From NCBI GenBank assembly GCA_005882635.1, contig VBFG01000001.1:1-34343 (forward strand): a DNA stretch of 34,343 nt. Direction: 5' to 3'. Below the pieces are notes generated by a model. It saw only the letters and a list, made by a program, of their open reading frames with translations, did no database searches and was not told where the DNA came from. Position numbers and translations under genes: made by a program. The stretch comes from Chloroflexota bacterium (GTDB taxonomy: Bacteria > Chloroflexota > Limnocylindria > Limnocylindrales > CSP1-4). Each line of letters begins with the position of its first letter. Within the stretch, counting starts at the first letter, position 1. Below are positions 16,671-24,803 of the stretch, piece by piece.

Positions 16671-16705
16671 GTAGACGGAGTCGGCCGCCGCCTATCATCA
16701 AGTCG
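16671..16705 (+). promoter_or_regulatory. Probable promoter for a leaderless TPR-lepA transcript
   Basis: TATCAT at 16693-16698 lies seven bases before the GTG at 16705, so transcription would begin at or next to the start codon. A weak -35 candidate, GTAGAC (16671-16676), is 16 bases upstream. There is no ribosome site before the GTG, which agrees with a leaderless message. Confidence 0.45.
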
Positions 16706-17739
16706 TGGATGCGCTCGCCGCGAACTCCTTGCTCGCCTTCGCGGAGGCGGCCGTCCCAGCGATGAAGGGTCCCGCAGCCAAGGCGACCTTCGCGGAGGTC
16801 GATGAGCGACACGGCGATCTTCGTGCCGCGATCGACTGGTTCGTCGAGCACGGCGCGACCGACGACGCCCTCAAACTGGTGAACGCCCTCTACCCCTTCT
16901 GGATCCAGAAGCAGCGGTTCGAGGACGGCTGGGTGTCGTACCAGCGGGCGCTTGGCGGAGCCGAGGGTGATCCGCGGCTCTGTGCCGCCGCGTGGATCAA
17001 CGCCGGGTTCATGCCGTTCTGGAGCGGCGATGACGAGCGCGCGTCGGCCGCCTTCGACCGTGGGCTGGAGCTGAGCCGTGAGCTCGGCGACCAGGTCCTG
17101 GAGTCACGCGCGCTCGGCGGTGTCATTCGAGTCGCGCTCCGATCCGACGTCGCCGAGGCCCGACGACTCGGGCGCAAGGCGCTCGCTCTGAGCGATCGGG
17201 CGGGGAACATCGCCGGACGGTCGGATGCGCTCCATCTCCTCGGCGTCGGGGCGCAGATCGCCGGAGACCTCGGCGAGGCTCGCGACTGGATGCGCCAGAG
17301 GCTGGCGCTCGTGCGCGAGCAGGGAAACGAAGGGCTGATCGCGTCGGAGGCCGGCAACCTCAGCATGGTCGAGCGGCAGCTCGGCAACCTCGACGACGCG
17401 GAAGTGCTGGTTCGCGAGGCCCTCGAGATCGCCGACCGCCGCGGCGACGACTTCATGAAGCCCTTCGCCCTGAGCGGCTTCGCCGCGATCGCCACCGAGC
17501 GTGGCGAGTACCGACGCGCGGCGATGCTCGTCGGTGCGGCCGAGGCGATCATGGAGGCGCAGGGCGCCGCCTGGCCGCCCGACGAGCGGCCCCACTACGA
17601 GCGGATGCTGGCCGTGCTCCCGGACGCGATGGGCGCGGCCGAGTTCGAGCGGGCGCGTGCCGCGGGTCGGTCGCTCCCGGTATCCGAGGCAGTCACGTTC
17701 GCGCTGGGCTCGCCGGCCACCGCTTCTGCCCCGACTTGA
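16705..17739 (+). CDS. Stand-alone TPR-repeat protein resembling the C-terminal part of a large ATPase/LuxR-type regulator
   Basis: A 344-residue, all-helical protein. Helix pairs typical of tetratricopeptide repeats run from about residue 25 to 280, for example ALDRGLEL-like units and [19 protein letters not shown]. The end, [30 protein letters not shown] followed by [21 protein letters not shown] (split here for length), is the usual C-terminus of long NB-ARC or guanylate-cyclase-linked TPR regulators. The ATPase and DNA-binding parts are absent, so this is either a shortened relative or a protein-interaction module of its own. The start codon is GTG with a -10 box seven bases upstream. The stop overlaps the lepA start (TTGA). 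The partner is unknown. Confidence 0.72.
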   Translation: MDALAANSLLAFAEAAVPAMKGPAAKATFAEVDERHGDLRAAIDWFVEHGATDDALKLVNALYPFWIQKQRFEDGWVSYQRALGGAEGDPRLCAAAWINAGFMPFWSGDDERASAAFDRGLELSRELGDQVLESRALGGVIRVALRSDVAEARRLGRKALALSDRAGNIAGRSDALHLLGVGAQIAGDLGEARDWMRQRLALVREQGNEGLIASEAGNLSMVERQLGNLDDAEVLVREALEIADRRGDDFMKPFALSGFAAIATERGEYRRAAMLVGAAEAIMEAQGAAWPPDERPHYERMLAVLPDAMGAAEFERARAAGRSLPVSEAVTFALGSPATASAPT

Positions 17740-19553
17740 CCAGCCAGATCCCGCAGGCTCGACTGCGCAACTTCTCGATCATCGCCCACATCGACCACGG
17801 CAAGTCGACCCTCGCCGATCGGCTGCTCGAGCTGACCCACACGATCGACGCCCGACAGATGACGAGCCAGGTCCTGGACTCCATGGACCTGGAGCGCGAG
17901 AAGGGCATCACGATCAAGGCCCGGGCGGTCCGACTCGAGTACCAGGCCCGCGACGGGCAGACCTACGGCCTGAACCTCATCGACACGCCCGGCCACGTCG
18001 ACTTCGCCTACGAGGTCAGCCACAGCCTCCAGGCGTGCGAGGGCGCGATCCTCGTCGTCGACGCGACCCAGGGGATCGAAGCCCAGACGTTGGCCAACGT
18101 CCATCTCGCGCTCCGCGAGGGGCTGACCCTCATCCCCGTCCTGAACAAGATCGACCTGCCGTCGGCCGATCCGACGACGATCATCGATGAGCTCGAGAAT
18201 GTCCTGGCGATCCCCCGCGAGGAGGTGATCCTCGCCAGCGCCAAGGACGGGACCGGCGTCCCCGACATCCTCGAGGCGATCGTCGAGCGCATCCCGGCGC
18301 CGAAGGGCGACCCGGCGAAGCCGCTCCAGGGCCTGATCTTCGACAGCCATTACGACGCCTACAAGGGCGTCGTCGTCTACGTCCGGCTCGCCCAGGGCAC
18401 GCTCCGCCTCCACGACGACATCCGGCTGATGGGCTCCGGGGCGAGGGCGGAGCCGCTCGAGCTCGGCGTCTTCCGGCCGCAGCTCGTGCCGGTGAAGCAG
18501 CTCGCCGCCGGCGAGGTCGGCTACATCGCGACCGGGCTGAAGAGCGTCCGCGACGCCCAGGTCGGCGACACCGTGACGACCGTCGCCGATCCTGCGCCGC
18601 AGCCGCTCCCCGGCTACCAGCCCGCGAAGAGCCTCGTGTTCGCGGGAATCTACCCGGTCTCCGGCGAGGACTACCCGCTCCTCCGCGACGCGCTCGAGAA
18701 GCTCCACCTCAACGACGCCAGCTTCACCTACGAGCCGGAGAGCTCGGTCGCGCTCGGGTTCGGCTTCCGCTGTGGCTTCCTCGGGCTGCTCCACATGGAG
18801 ATCGTCCAGGAGCGCCTTGAGCGCGAGTTCGACCTCGACCTGATCGCCTCGGCGCCGTCGGTCGAGTATCACGTCAGGCTGCTCCACGGTCGCGGCGAGC
18901 TGGCCGTCGACAACCCGGCCAACCTCCCCGACCCGTCGGACATCGAGAGCCTGGAAGAGCCGTGGGTCAAGCTCAGCGTCGTGACGCCGGCCGGGTACAT
19001 CGGCCCGCTCATGGAGCTGACGACCAACCGCCGCGGGAACTTCGAGAACATGGAGTACCTCGATCCGGCCCGCGTCGTGCTCCATTTCGAGATGCCGCTC
19101 TCGGAGCTGATCGTCGACTACTTCGACCAGCTCAAGAGCCGCAGCCAGGGCTACGCGTCGATGGACTACGAGGAGCTCGGCTACCGGCCGGCGAATCTGG
19201 CGAAGGTCGACATCCTCGTCAACGGCGAGCCGGTCGATGCCCTCTCGCTGATCGTCCATCGCGACAAGGCGCAGCCCGTCGGCCGGGCGCTCGCCGAGCG
19301 CCTCAAGCAGCTGATCCCGCGCCAGATGTTCGAGATTCCGATCCAGGCGGCGATCGGAAGCAACGTGATTGCGCGGGAAACGGTCCGCGCGATGCGCAAG
19401 AACGTGCTGGCCAAGTGCTACGGTGGCGACATCACCCGCAAGCGGAAGCTGCTCGAGAAGCAGAAAGAGGGAAAGCAGCGGATGAAGCGGGTCGGCTCGG
19501 TCGAGATCCCGCAGGAGGCCTTCCTGGCGATGCTCCGCATGGACGAGGGCTGA
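17736..19553 (+). CDS. lepA: Elongation factor 4 (LepA), back-translocating GTPase
   Basis: A 605-residue translational GTPase of the usual LepA length. It shows the G1 motif [37 protein letters not shown] and the family-specific [23 protein letters not shown]. The C-terminal LepA domain includes [29 protein letters not shown]-like residues, here ending with [20 protein letters not shown]. LepA remodels stalled ribosomes. The start is TTG at 17736, overlapping the TPR stop, and it leaves only a few residues before the GTPase domain, as is normal. It is followed nine bases later by the CPBP-like gene and then hemW. The lepA-hemW-hrcA order is a common bacterial arrangement. Confidence 0.97.
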   Translation: MTSQIPQARLRNFSIIAHIDHGKSTLADRLLELTHTIDARQMTSQVLDSMDLEREKGITIKARAVRLEYQARDGQTYGLNLIDTPGHVDFAYEVSHSLQACEGAILVVDATQGIEAQTLANVHLALREGLTLIPVLNKIDLPSADPTTIIDELENVLAIPREEVILASAKDGTGVPDILEAIVERIPAPKGDPAKPLQGLIFDSHYDAYKGVVVYVRLAQGTLRLHDDIRLMGSGARAEPLELGVFRPQLVPVKQLAAGEVGYIATGLKSVRDAQVGDTVTTVADPAPQPLPGYQPAKSLVFAGIYPVSGEDYPLLRDALEKLHLNDASFTYEPESSVALGFGFRCGFLGLLHMEIVQERLEREFDLDLIASAPSVEYHVRLLHGRGELAVDNPANLPDPSDIESLEEPWVKLSVVTPAGYIGPLMELTTNRRGNFENMEYLDPARVVLHFEMPLSELIVDYFDQLKSRSQGYASMDYEELGYRPANLAKVDILVNGEPVDALSLIVHRDKAQPVGRALAERLKQLIPRQMFEIPIQAAIGSNVIARETVRAMRKNVLAKCYGGDITRKRKLLEKQKEGKQRMKRVGSVEIPQEAFLAMLRMDEG

Positions 19554-19562
19554 GGCTCCGCC

Positions 19563-20330
19563 GTGGAGGACTGGCTCCCGACGCTCCGGACGTTGATCGC
19601 CGCCGGCCTCGCCCTGCTGCTGATCATGCTCAGGCTCGAGGCGGCCCGGTTCAGCGCTGCCGAGTACGACGACACGTTCGAGGGGCAGGCGCCCTCGCTC
19701 CGGCGGCGGGTCGCCTGGTACGCGATCGGCCTGGTCCTCGTTGCCGCGATCTTCGTCGTCCATCCGTCGCCCCAGAGTGACTTCGCCCTCGGCGCCGGCG
19801 ACCGCCCGAAGACGATCTTCTACGGCTTCCTCTACGCCGCGATCGGGACGGCGACTGCTCTCGGGATCGCGCTCTACCGCTATCGCCGGCTGCGCTTCCC
19901 CGACGTCTGGTCGTACCCCGGGGCACTGCTCAATGCGGTGGTCACCGCGATCATCGACGAGGTCGCCTTCCGCGGCGCCGTCCTCGGGATCCTCCTCCTG
20001 ACCGGCCTGAACCCGACCGCCGCGAACGTGATCCAGGCGCTCCTGTATGCCCTGGCAACCCGGCTCGGGGCACCCGGCCGCAACCGCTGGCTGCTGGTGA
20101 TGGCCGTCCTGATCGGGCTCGCGGGCGGCTGGGTCACCGCGGTCACCGGCGGGATCGCGGCCGCGTTCCTGGGCCACGCGGTGACGCGGTTCGCGGTGTT
20201 CGTCTCGACCGGCCACGCCGGCCAGTTCCTGCCGCGCGGCCGGGAGGTCGAGGAGATCGAGGCGAAGCGACGGCCCCCACAGGGCTGGCGGGTCATCGGA
20301 CCTCGGGAGCCGGCGTCGCGGGATCGGTGA
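19563..20330 (+). CDS. Divergent CPBP-type intramembrane protease-like membrane protein
   Basis: A 255-residue protein with about six hydrophobic segments. The segment IIDEVAFRGAVLG resembles the first CPBP (Rce1/Abi) motif EExxxR, with Asp132-Glu133 and Arg137. A later His205 in FLGHAVTRF may be the third motif. The second motif, usually FxxxH, is not evident: the matching place reads ALLYALATRL. The catalytic set is therefore incomplete. CPBP proteins are metal-independent intramembrane proteases or scaffold-like relatives. The GTG at 19563 follows lepA by nine bases, and the stop overlaps the hemW start. The acidic/basic C-terminal tail is cytoplasmic by its charge. The function is unknown. 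Confidence 0.65.
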   Translation: MEDWLPTLRTLIAAGLALLLIMLRLEAARFSAAEYDDTFEGQAPSLRRRVAWYAIGLVLVAAIFVVHPSPQSDFALGAGDRPKTIFYGFLYAAIGTATALGIALYRYRRLRFPDVWSYPGALLNAVVTAIIDEVAFRGAVLGILLLTGLNPTAANVIQALLYALATRLGAPGRNRWLLVMAVLIGLAGGWVTAVTGGIAAAFLGHAVTRFAVFVSTGHAGQFLPRGREVEEIEAKRRPPQGWRVIGPREPASRDR

Positions 20331-21610
20331 GCTCGGCCGTCGCGTTCCGCGAGCACGTCGCTGCGATGACCGATGTTCGTGCGCGGCCGCCGGTCGGGCT
20401 GTACGTCCACGTCCCGTTCTGCGTATCGCTCTGTCCGTACTGCGACTTCGTGGTGTTCGCGGGCGCGGCCGCCCGCGGGCCGGCGAACCGGATCGCGGCG
20501 TTTGAGGCCGCGGTCGCGACGGAGCTCGAGCTGCGGGCGGACGCCCTCGACGAGGCCTTCGGAGCCCCTGGGTCGGTCGCCCGTCCGGCGCTCGACACCG
20601 TGTACCTCGGCGGCGGCACGCCGAGCCTGCTCCCGACCGACGCCGTCGCGCGGCTGCTCGACACGGTCCGCCGCCGGTTCGGCGTCGGGCCCGACGCCGA
20701 GATCACGATCGAGGCCAACCCCGGCCCGGACGAGCGAGGCGATCCGGGTGCGCTCGCGGCGCTGGGCGTGACCCGGATCTCGTTCGGGGCGCAGAGCCTG
20801 GATCGCGCCGAGCTCCGTCGACTGGGCCGTCGCCACCATCCCGAGGACGTCGCCGATGCCGTGGCCGGGGCCCGTTCGGGCGGCATCGGCTCGATCAACC
20901 TGGACCTGCTCTACGACCTCCCCGACGGGTCGCTCGGGACCTGGATCGAGACCCTCGACGACGCGCTCGACCTGGAGCCGGACCACCTGTCGCTGTACGC
21001 CCTGACGCTCGACGACCCGGACGCCGAGGGCCTGACGGGCCCAGACGGCGACCACGTTCCGACGACCCGCGGGGCCCGCCGCTGGCGCGACGCCGCGCTC
21101 CCGTCCCAGGACGAGGACCGCGCCGCGGCCCAGTACTACCACGCCGTGGATCGGCTCGCGGCGCACGGCTGGCGGGGCTACGAGATCAGCAACTGGGCGC
21201 GACCGGGCCACGAGAGCCGCCACAACCTCGCCTACTGGGACCGGCGACCGTACGAGGCGGTCGGACCTGGCGCCCATGCGTTCGACGGCGCGACCCGGCG
21301 GTGGAACGCCGCGCACCTCGGGCGGTACGTCGAGGCGCTCGCGCCGAACGGAGCATCCGGCCCCGCGCCCCACCTTCCGCCAGGGGGCCACGAGCCGATC
21401 GACGAGGGGACCGCTGCCGCGGAGGCGACGATCCTCGGTCTTCGGACGGATCGTGGGCTGCCCCGCGCCGCCGCCGAGCTCCCGCCCCTGGCCGACGCCT
21501 TCGGCTGGGCGATCGCCGCCGAGCTCCTGTCGATCGACGCATCGGACCGGATCGTCCTGACGACGCGGGGCCGGCTGCTCTCCAATGAGCTGTTCGCTCG
21601 GCTGGTCTGA
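20327..21610 (+). CDS. hemW: Radical SAM heme chaperone HemW (coproporphyrinogen oxidase-like)
   Basis: A 427-residue radical SAM protein. The 4Fe-4S motif is HVPFCVSLCPYCDF (CxxxCxxC; Cys32, 36 and 39 counted from the GTG). YLGGGTPSLLP, the ANPGP segment, ISFGAQSLD and GYEISNWARPGHESRHNLAYW are HemW hallmarks. HemW inserts heme into target proteins and is often mislabelled as an oxygen-independent coproporphyrinogen oxidase. Its cysteine motif alone does not prove the activity. The GTG at 20327 overlaps the previous stop (GTGA). ATG 20366 is an alternative start. The stop shares a base with the next start (TGATG), so hemW and the PTS regulator are translationally linked. Confidence 0.94.
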   Translation: MSSAVAFREHVAAMTDVRARPPVGLYVHVPFCVSLCPYCDFVVFAGAAARGPANRIAAFEAAVATELELRADALDEAFGAPGSVARPALDTVYLGGGTPSLLPTDAVARLLDTVRRRFGVGPDAEITIEANPGPDERGDPGALAALGVTRISFGAQSLDRAELRRLGRRHHPEDVADAVAGARSGGIGSINLDLLYDLPDGSLGTWIETLDDALDLEPDHLSLYALTLDDPDAEGLTGPDGDHVPTTRGARRWRDAALPSQDEDRAAAQYYHAVDRLAAHGWRGYEISNWARPGHESRHNLAYWDRRPYEAVGPGAHAFDGATRRWNAAHLGRYVEALAPNGASGPAPHLPPGGHEPIDEGTAAAEATILGLRTDRGLPRAAAELPPLADAFGWAIAAELLSIDASDRIVLTTRGRLLSNELFARLV

Positions 21611-23169
21611 TGGCGACCTCTCTTCCGCTCGACACCCGCCAGGCCCGGATCGCGCGACGACTCCTCGAGACGGTCGGTCCGGCGAGCGTGGACGACCTCG
21701 CGACCGAGCTGAAGCTGACCGATCGGATGGTCCGCTACAACCTCGCCTCGATCGAGGGCGTGCTCGAGGGACACGGCCTCCGGCTCGCGCGCCGGCGCGG
21801 AGTCGGGATCTGGATCGAGGGCACCCCGAAGGCACGCTCCGAGCTGCTGGCCGACCTCGCCGGCGCACCGGGCCCGTCGGTCCTCGACCCGACCGATCGC
21901 CGCAGCCGGATCCTCCTCGGGCTCCTCATCGCGTCCCCGGAACCGGTGCGGTCGGAGGCGTTCGAGGAGGTCCTCGAGGTCTCTCGTCCGACGATCCGCC
22001 GCGACATGCGCGAGGTGGAAGGCTGGCTCGAGGGCCACCGCCTGCATCTCCGACGGATCCCGGGGCGCGGGATCGCGGTCGCCGGCGGCGAAGTCGAGCT
22101 GCGCGGCGGGCTCCTCGCCCTCGTCCTCGAGGTGGCGACGCCGACGGCGCTCGGCCCGCAGACGGCCCGTCCGGCCAGCCAGCGTCCCGTCGCGTCGAGG
22201 GCGCCATCGTCTGACGTCGAGACCGATCTCGACGCCTATCTCGGCCGACTCGACCTGTCGACCTTCCGGTCGATCCTCGCCCAGGAGCTGCGCGATCTCG
22301 ACGAGGGCGATCCGACCGTCACCGCGGCCGCGCTCTACCTCGCGGTCGTCGCCGACCGGATCCGAGATGGCCGAGTTGCGCGCCTCGGCGGCGGCCGCCT
22401 CCGTTCGCTGCTGGACCATCCCGCGTCGGCCAGCGCGGCCCGGATTGCCTCGGCCGTCGAGCTCGCGATCGGCGTCACGCTCGGCCGGATGGACGTCGCT
22501 GCGATCACGGAGTCGCTCCTCGGCCTGACCCAGCTCGTGACGGTGGACGCCCAGCCGGAGGCCATCGACGTCCGCTACATCGACCGGATCATCGCCGCGG
22601 CTGGGGCTCGGATCCACCCCTCGCTGGCGGCCGACGAGCAGCTTCGGACGAGTCTGTCGGAGCACGTCCGGCGGCTCCACGTCCGGCTCCGCTTCGGGCT
22701 GCCGATCAGCAACCCGCTGCAGCAGGAGGTCCGCCGTCGCTACCCCGACGTGTACCGCGCCGCCGCGGAGATCCTCGCCGAGGTCGGGCCCCTGATCGGC
22801 GCCGAGACGCCCGTCGAGGAGATCGGGCTGCTGACGATGTACTTCGCCGGCTCGCTGGAACGCCATCGCCTCCGGCCGAAGGTCCGCGTCACGGTCGTCT
22901 GCCCGGCCGGCATGGCGACCGCCTGGATCCTCGTCTCGCGGCTCGTCGCGGAATTCCCCGAGATCGAGGTGATCCGCGTCGTCTCGAAGGCCAGCTTCGA
23001 GACCGAGCCCGGCGAGGAGCCGGACCTGGTCGTGAGCACGATCCCCCTCGAGGAGCCGTCGGACGCCACGGTCTCGATCGTCGTCAGCCCGCTCCTTCGC
23101 GAAGCCGACGTCCGCCGGCTCGGCCGGATCCTCGCCTCCCTGGCTCCTGCCTCGAACGGCTCCGCCTGA
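21610..23169 (+). CDS. PRD-domain transcriptional regulator (MtlR/BglG-type) with EIIB-like domain
   Basis: A 519-residue activator-type PTS regulator. Two N-terminal winged helix regions span about 1-160 (VDDLATELKLTDRMVRYNL; SRPTIRRDMREVEGWL). They are followed by two PRD domains (~200-310 and ~325-415) and an EIIB-Gat-like domain with Cys431 in VVCPAGMATAW. The EIIA domain found at the end of Bacillus MtlR is missing. By eye, only His352 of the four usual PRD phospho-histidines is kept. The other places read Tyr243, Glu301 and Tyr411. It should control the hexitol PTS genes that follow after a 140-base gap. It overlaps hemW by one base, which is odd for a regulator of an accessory operon. 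Confidence 0.88.
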   Translation: MATSLPLDTRQARIARRLLETVGPASVDDLATELKLTDRMVRYNLASIEGVLEGHGLRLARRRGVGIWIEGTPKARSELLADLAGAPGPSVLDPTDRRSRILLGLLIASPEPVRSEAFEEVLEVSRPTIRRDMREVEGWLEGHRLHLRRIPGRGIAVAGGEVELRGGLLALVLEVATPTALGPQTARPASQRPVASRAPSSDVETDLDAYLGRLDLSTFRSILAQELRDLDEGDPTVTAAALYLAVVADRIRDGRVARLGGGRLRSLLDHPASASAARIASAVELAIGVTLGRMDVAAITESLLGLTQLVTVDAQPEAIDVRYIDRIIAAAGARIHPSLAADEQLRTSLSEHVRRLHVRLRFGLPISNPLQQEVRRRYPDVYRAAAEILAEVGPLIGAETPVEEIGLLTMYFAGSLERHRLRPKVRVTVVCPAGMATAWILVSRLVAEFPEIEVIRVVSKASFETEPGEEPDLVVSTIPLEEPSDATVSIVVSPLLREADVRRLGRILASLAPASNGSA

Positions 23170-23208
23170 CCGAAACCTCATCCGTCAGACGGCGCGGCGA
23201 TCGCGCGC

Positions 23209-23304
23209 GTCACAATTGTCACAAGTCGCGCCACGACAGATTGGCACTTGTTTGCCGTTCGGTTGCGCTTCGATGATCCCTCCCTACACCTTGGAGTGGA
23301 GGAG
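23209..23304 (+). promoter_or_regulatory. PTS operon control region with imperfect palindrome
   Basis: The 140-base gap (23170-23309) is richer in A/T than its surroundings. GTCACAATTGTCAC (23209-23222) is a palindrome with one mismatched pair and also contains TCACAA twice. ACAAGT (23221-23226) and ACTTGT (23246-23251) form a further inverted pair. These are good candidates for binding of the PRD regulator encoded upstream. A weak promoter, TTGTTT (23249-23254), 17 bases, GATGAT (23272-23277), is possible. GGAGGAG ends five bases before the GTG start of the next gene and is a strong ribosome site. Confidence 0.5.
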
Positions 23305-23309
23305 ACACG

Positions 23310-24386
23310 GTGCAGGAACGGGTTCAACGCTACGGCGGCTACCTGGCCGCAATGGTCCTACCCAACATCGGCGCGATCCTCGCCTGGGGATTGATCACGG
23401 CGTTCGTCATCCCGACCGGCTGGACTCCCAACGAGCACGTCGCGACCGTTGTCGGGCCGATGATCAACTTCATGATCCCGCTGCTGATCGGCTACACGGG
23501 CGGCAAGCTCGTCTACGGCCATCGCGGCGGCGTCGTCGGCGCGGTCGCGACCTTCGGGGTCGCCGTCGGCGCCGGCATCCCGATGTTCCTCGGGGCGATG
23601 GTCATGGGGCCGGTCGGCGCCTTCCTGATCAAGCTCTTCGACGACAACTTCGCCGATCGGATCCGGTCCGGCTTCGAGATGCTCGTGAACAACTTCTCGG
23701 CCGGCATCCTCGGCGCGATCCTCGCCGCGCTCGGCGTGCTCTTCCTCGGGCCCTGGTTCGCTGCCCTGTCCGGCGCCCTCGGCGACGGGGTCAGCGCGAT
23801 CATCAAGGCCGGCCTGCTGCCGCTCGCCGACATCCCGATCGAGGTCGCGAAGGTCCTCTTCCTGAACAACGCGATCAACCACGGCGTCCTCGCGCCGCTC
23901 GGCGTTGCCGCCGCCGCCGCGAGTGCGGATCACCGGGCGATCCACTTCCTCCTCGAGACGGACCCGGGACCGGGCCTCGGCCTGCTCCTGTCGTTCATGT
24001 TCTTCGGCAAGGGCATGGCGAAGTTGTCGGCCCCCGGCGCGATCGTCATCCACTTCTTCGGTGGGATCCACGAGATCTACTTCCCGTATGTCCTGTCCCA
24101 CCCGATCATGATCGTCGCGATGTGGGCCGGCGGGATCGCCGCGGACCTGGTCTTCGTCGCAACCAATGCCGGGCTGGTGGCCACGCCGTCCCCGGGCAGC
24201 ATCTTTGCCTACCTCGCCGTCATCCCACCGGGCCAGCACATCGCGGTGCTCTCCGGGGTGGCGGTCGGCGCGGTCGGCTCGTTCCTCGTCGGCTCACTCA
24301 TCCTGCGGCTCTATCCCGTCAAGGAGACGGATGAGGAGCTCGCGATGGAGACTCCGACGACCCTACCCGCTGGCGTCCCGGCCTGA
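23310..24386 (+). CDS. PTS mannitol-type EIIC permease
   Basis: A 358-residue membrane component of a phosphotransferase system that moves a hexitol across the inner membrane while it is phosphorylated. QRYGGYLAAMVLPNIGAILAWGL, the VGPMINFMIPLLIGYTGGKLVYG stretch, FLNNAINHGVLAPLG and especially the GGIHEIYFPYVL motif are diagnostic for mannitol EIIC. The EIIB domain fused to EIIC in Escherichia coli MtlA is a separate gene here. The GTG start follows GGAGGAG. The tail after residue ~340 is short and polar. Mannitol is the likely substrate, but relatives also carry other hexitols, and the neighbouring enzymes do not include a classical MtlD. Confidence 0.92.
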   Translation: MQERVQRYGGYLAAMVLPNIGAILAWGLITAFVIPTGWTPNEHVATVVGPMINFMIPLLIGYTGGKLVYGHRGGVVGAVATFGVAVGAGIPMFLGAMVMGPVGAFLIKLFDDNFADRIRSGFEMLVNNFSAGILGAILAALGVLFLGPWFAALSGALGDGVSAIIKAGLLPLADIPIEVAKVLFLNNAINHGVLAPLGVAAAAASADHRAIHFLLETDPGPGLGLLLSFMFFGKGMAKLSAPGAIVIHFFGGIHEIYFPYVLSHPIMIVAMWAGGIAADLVFVATNAGLVATPSPGSIFAYLAVIPPGQHIAVLSGVAVGAVGSFLVGSLILRLYPVKETDEELAMETPTTLPAGVPA

Positions 24387-24417
24387 CCCAGCGACGCTCT
24401 TCGCACCCCGTCCGCAC

Positions 24418-24450
24418 GCGCCGCCCGACGTCCCCGACGCCGGGCGGCGC
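24418..24450 (+). promoter_or_regulatory. Perfect hairpin between EIIC and EIIB genes
   Basis: GCGCCGCCCG (24418-24427) and CGGGCGGCGC (24441-24450) are exact complements around a 13-base loop, in an 87-base gap of an otherwise tightly packed operon. There is no T-run after it. It could slow transcription or protect message ends, changing the EIIC to EIIB ratio. Mature function is inferred only from position. Confidence 0.5.
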
Positions 24451-24473
24451 ATCATCACCGGGAAGGATTCGCC

Positions 24474-24803
24474 ATGACCGAGAAACGAGCCGAGGACGTC
24501 CACGTGGTCGCATTTGCCTGCGAGGCCGGAATGGGCTCCAGCCTGATCGGCGCGAACCAGCTGAAGAAACGGGTGAAGGACGCCGGTCTCGCGGTCCAGG
24601 TCATTCATTCCCCGGTCAACCAGATCCCGCCCAACACGGACGTCGTGATCGCCCACGAAGGCCTCGCGGCGCGGGCGCGGAGCGCCGCTCCGCAGGCGGT
24701 CGTGCTGTCATTCCGGAACTTCCTCAACAACCCCGCCAGCGACCTCCTCGTGAAGCGGCTCCAGGCAGGCCAGTCGATCTCGGACCAGGCGGGCGGCGGA
24801 TGA
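24474..24803 (+). CDS. PTS mannitol-type EIIB
   Basis: A 109-residue cytoplasmic phosphocarrier. The phosphorylated cysteine is Cys16 in VAFACEAGMGSSLIGAN, the P-loop-like motif of mannitol EIIB. The VIAHEGLAARARSAAP segment is also typical. It takes phosphate from the EIIA domain encoded next and passes it to the hexitol bound in EIIC. Its length is normal for a free EIIB. The next gene starts within its stop codon (ATGA), so EIIB and EIIA-HPr are likely coupled in translation. Confidence 0.93.
   Translation: MTEKRAEDVHVVAFACEAGMGSSLIGANQLKKRVKDAGLAVQVIHSPVNQIPPNTDVVIAHEGLAARARSAAPQAVVLSFRNFLNNPASDLLVKRLQAGQSISDQAGGG

Noticed and set aside
17595-20216. Long open frame on the minus strand opposite lepA and the CPBP-like gene
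   Set aside because: It is Arg/Asp/Glu-rich with no recognisable domain and mirrors the codon structure of lepA, which is certain. This is a typical GC-rich shadow frame.
23241-23255. Sigma-54-like promoter TTGGCAC...TTGC before the EIIC gene
   Set aside because: The GG-to-GC spacing is one base shorter than the strict sigma-54 spacing, and the regulator lacks a sigma-54 activator domain.
23258-23266. Third LacI-type operator near TTCGGTTGC
   Set aside because: Only one half-site matches GCAANCGGTTGC. The left half reads GCCGT, so it is not a credible copy.
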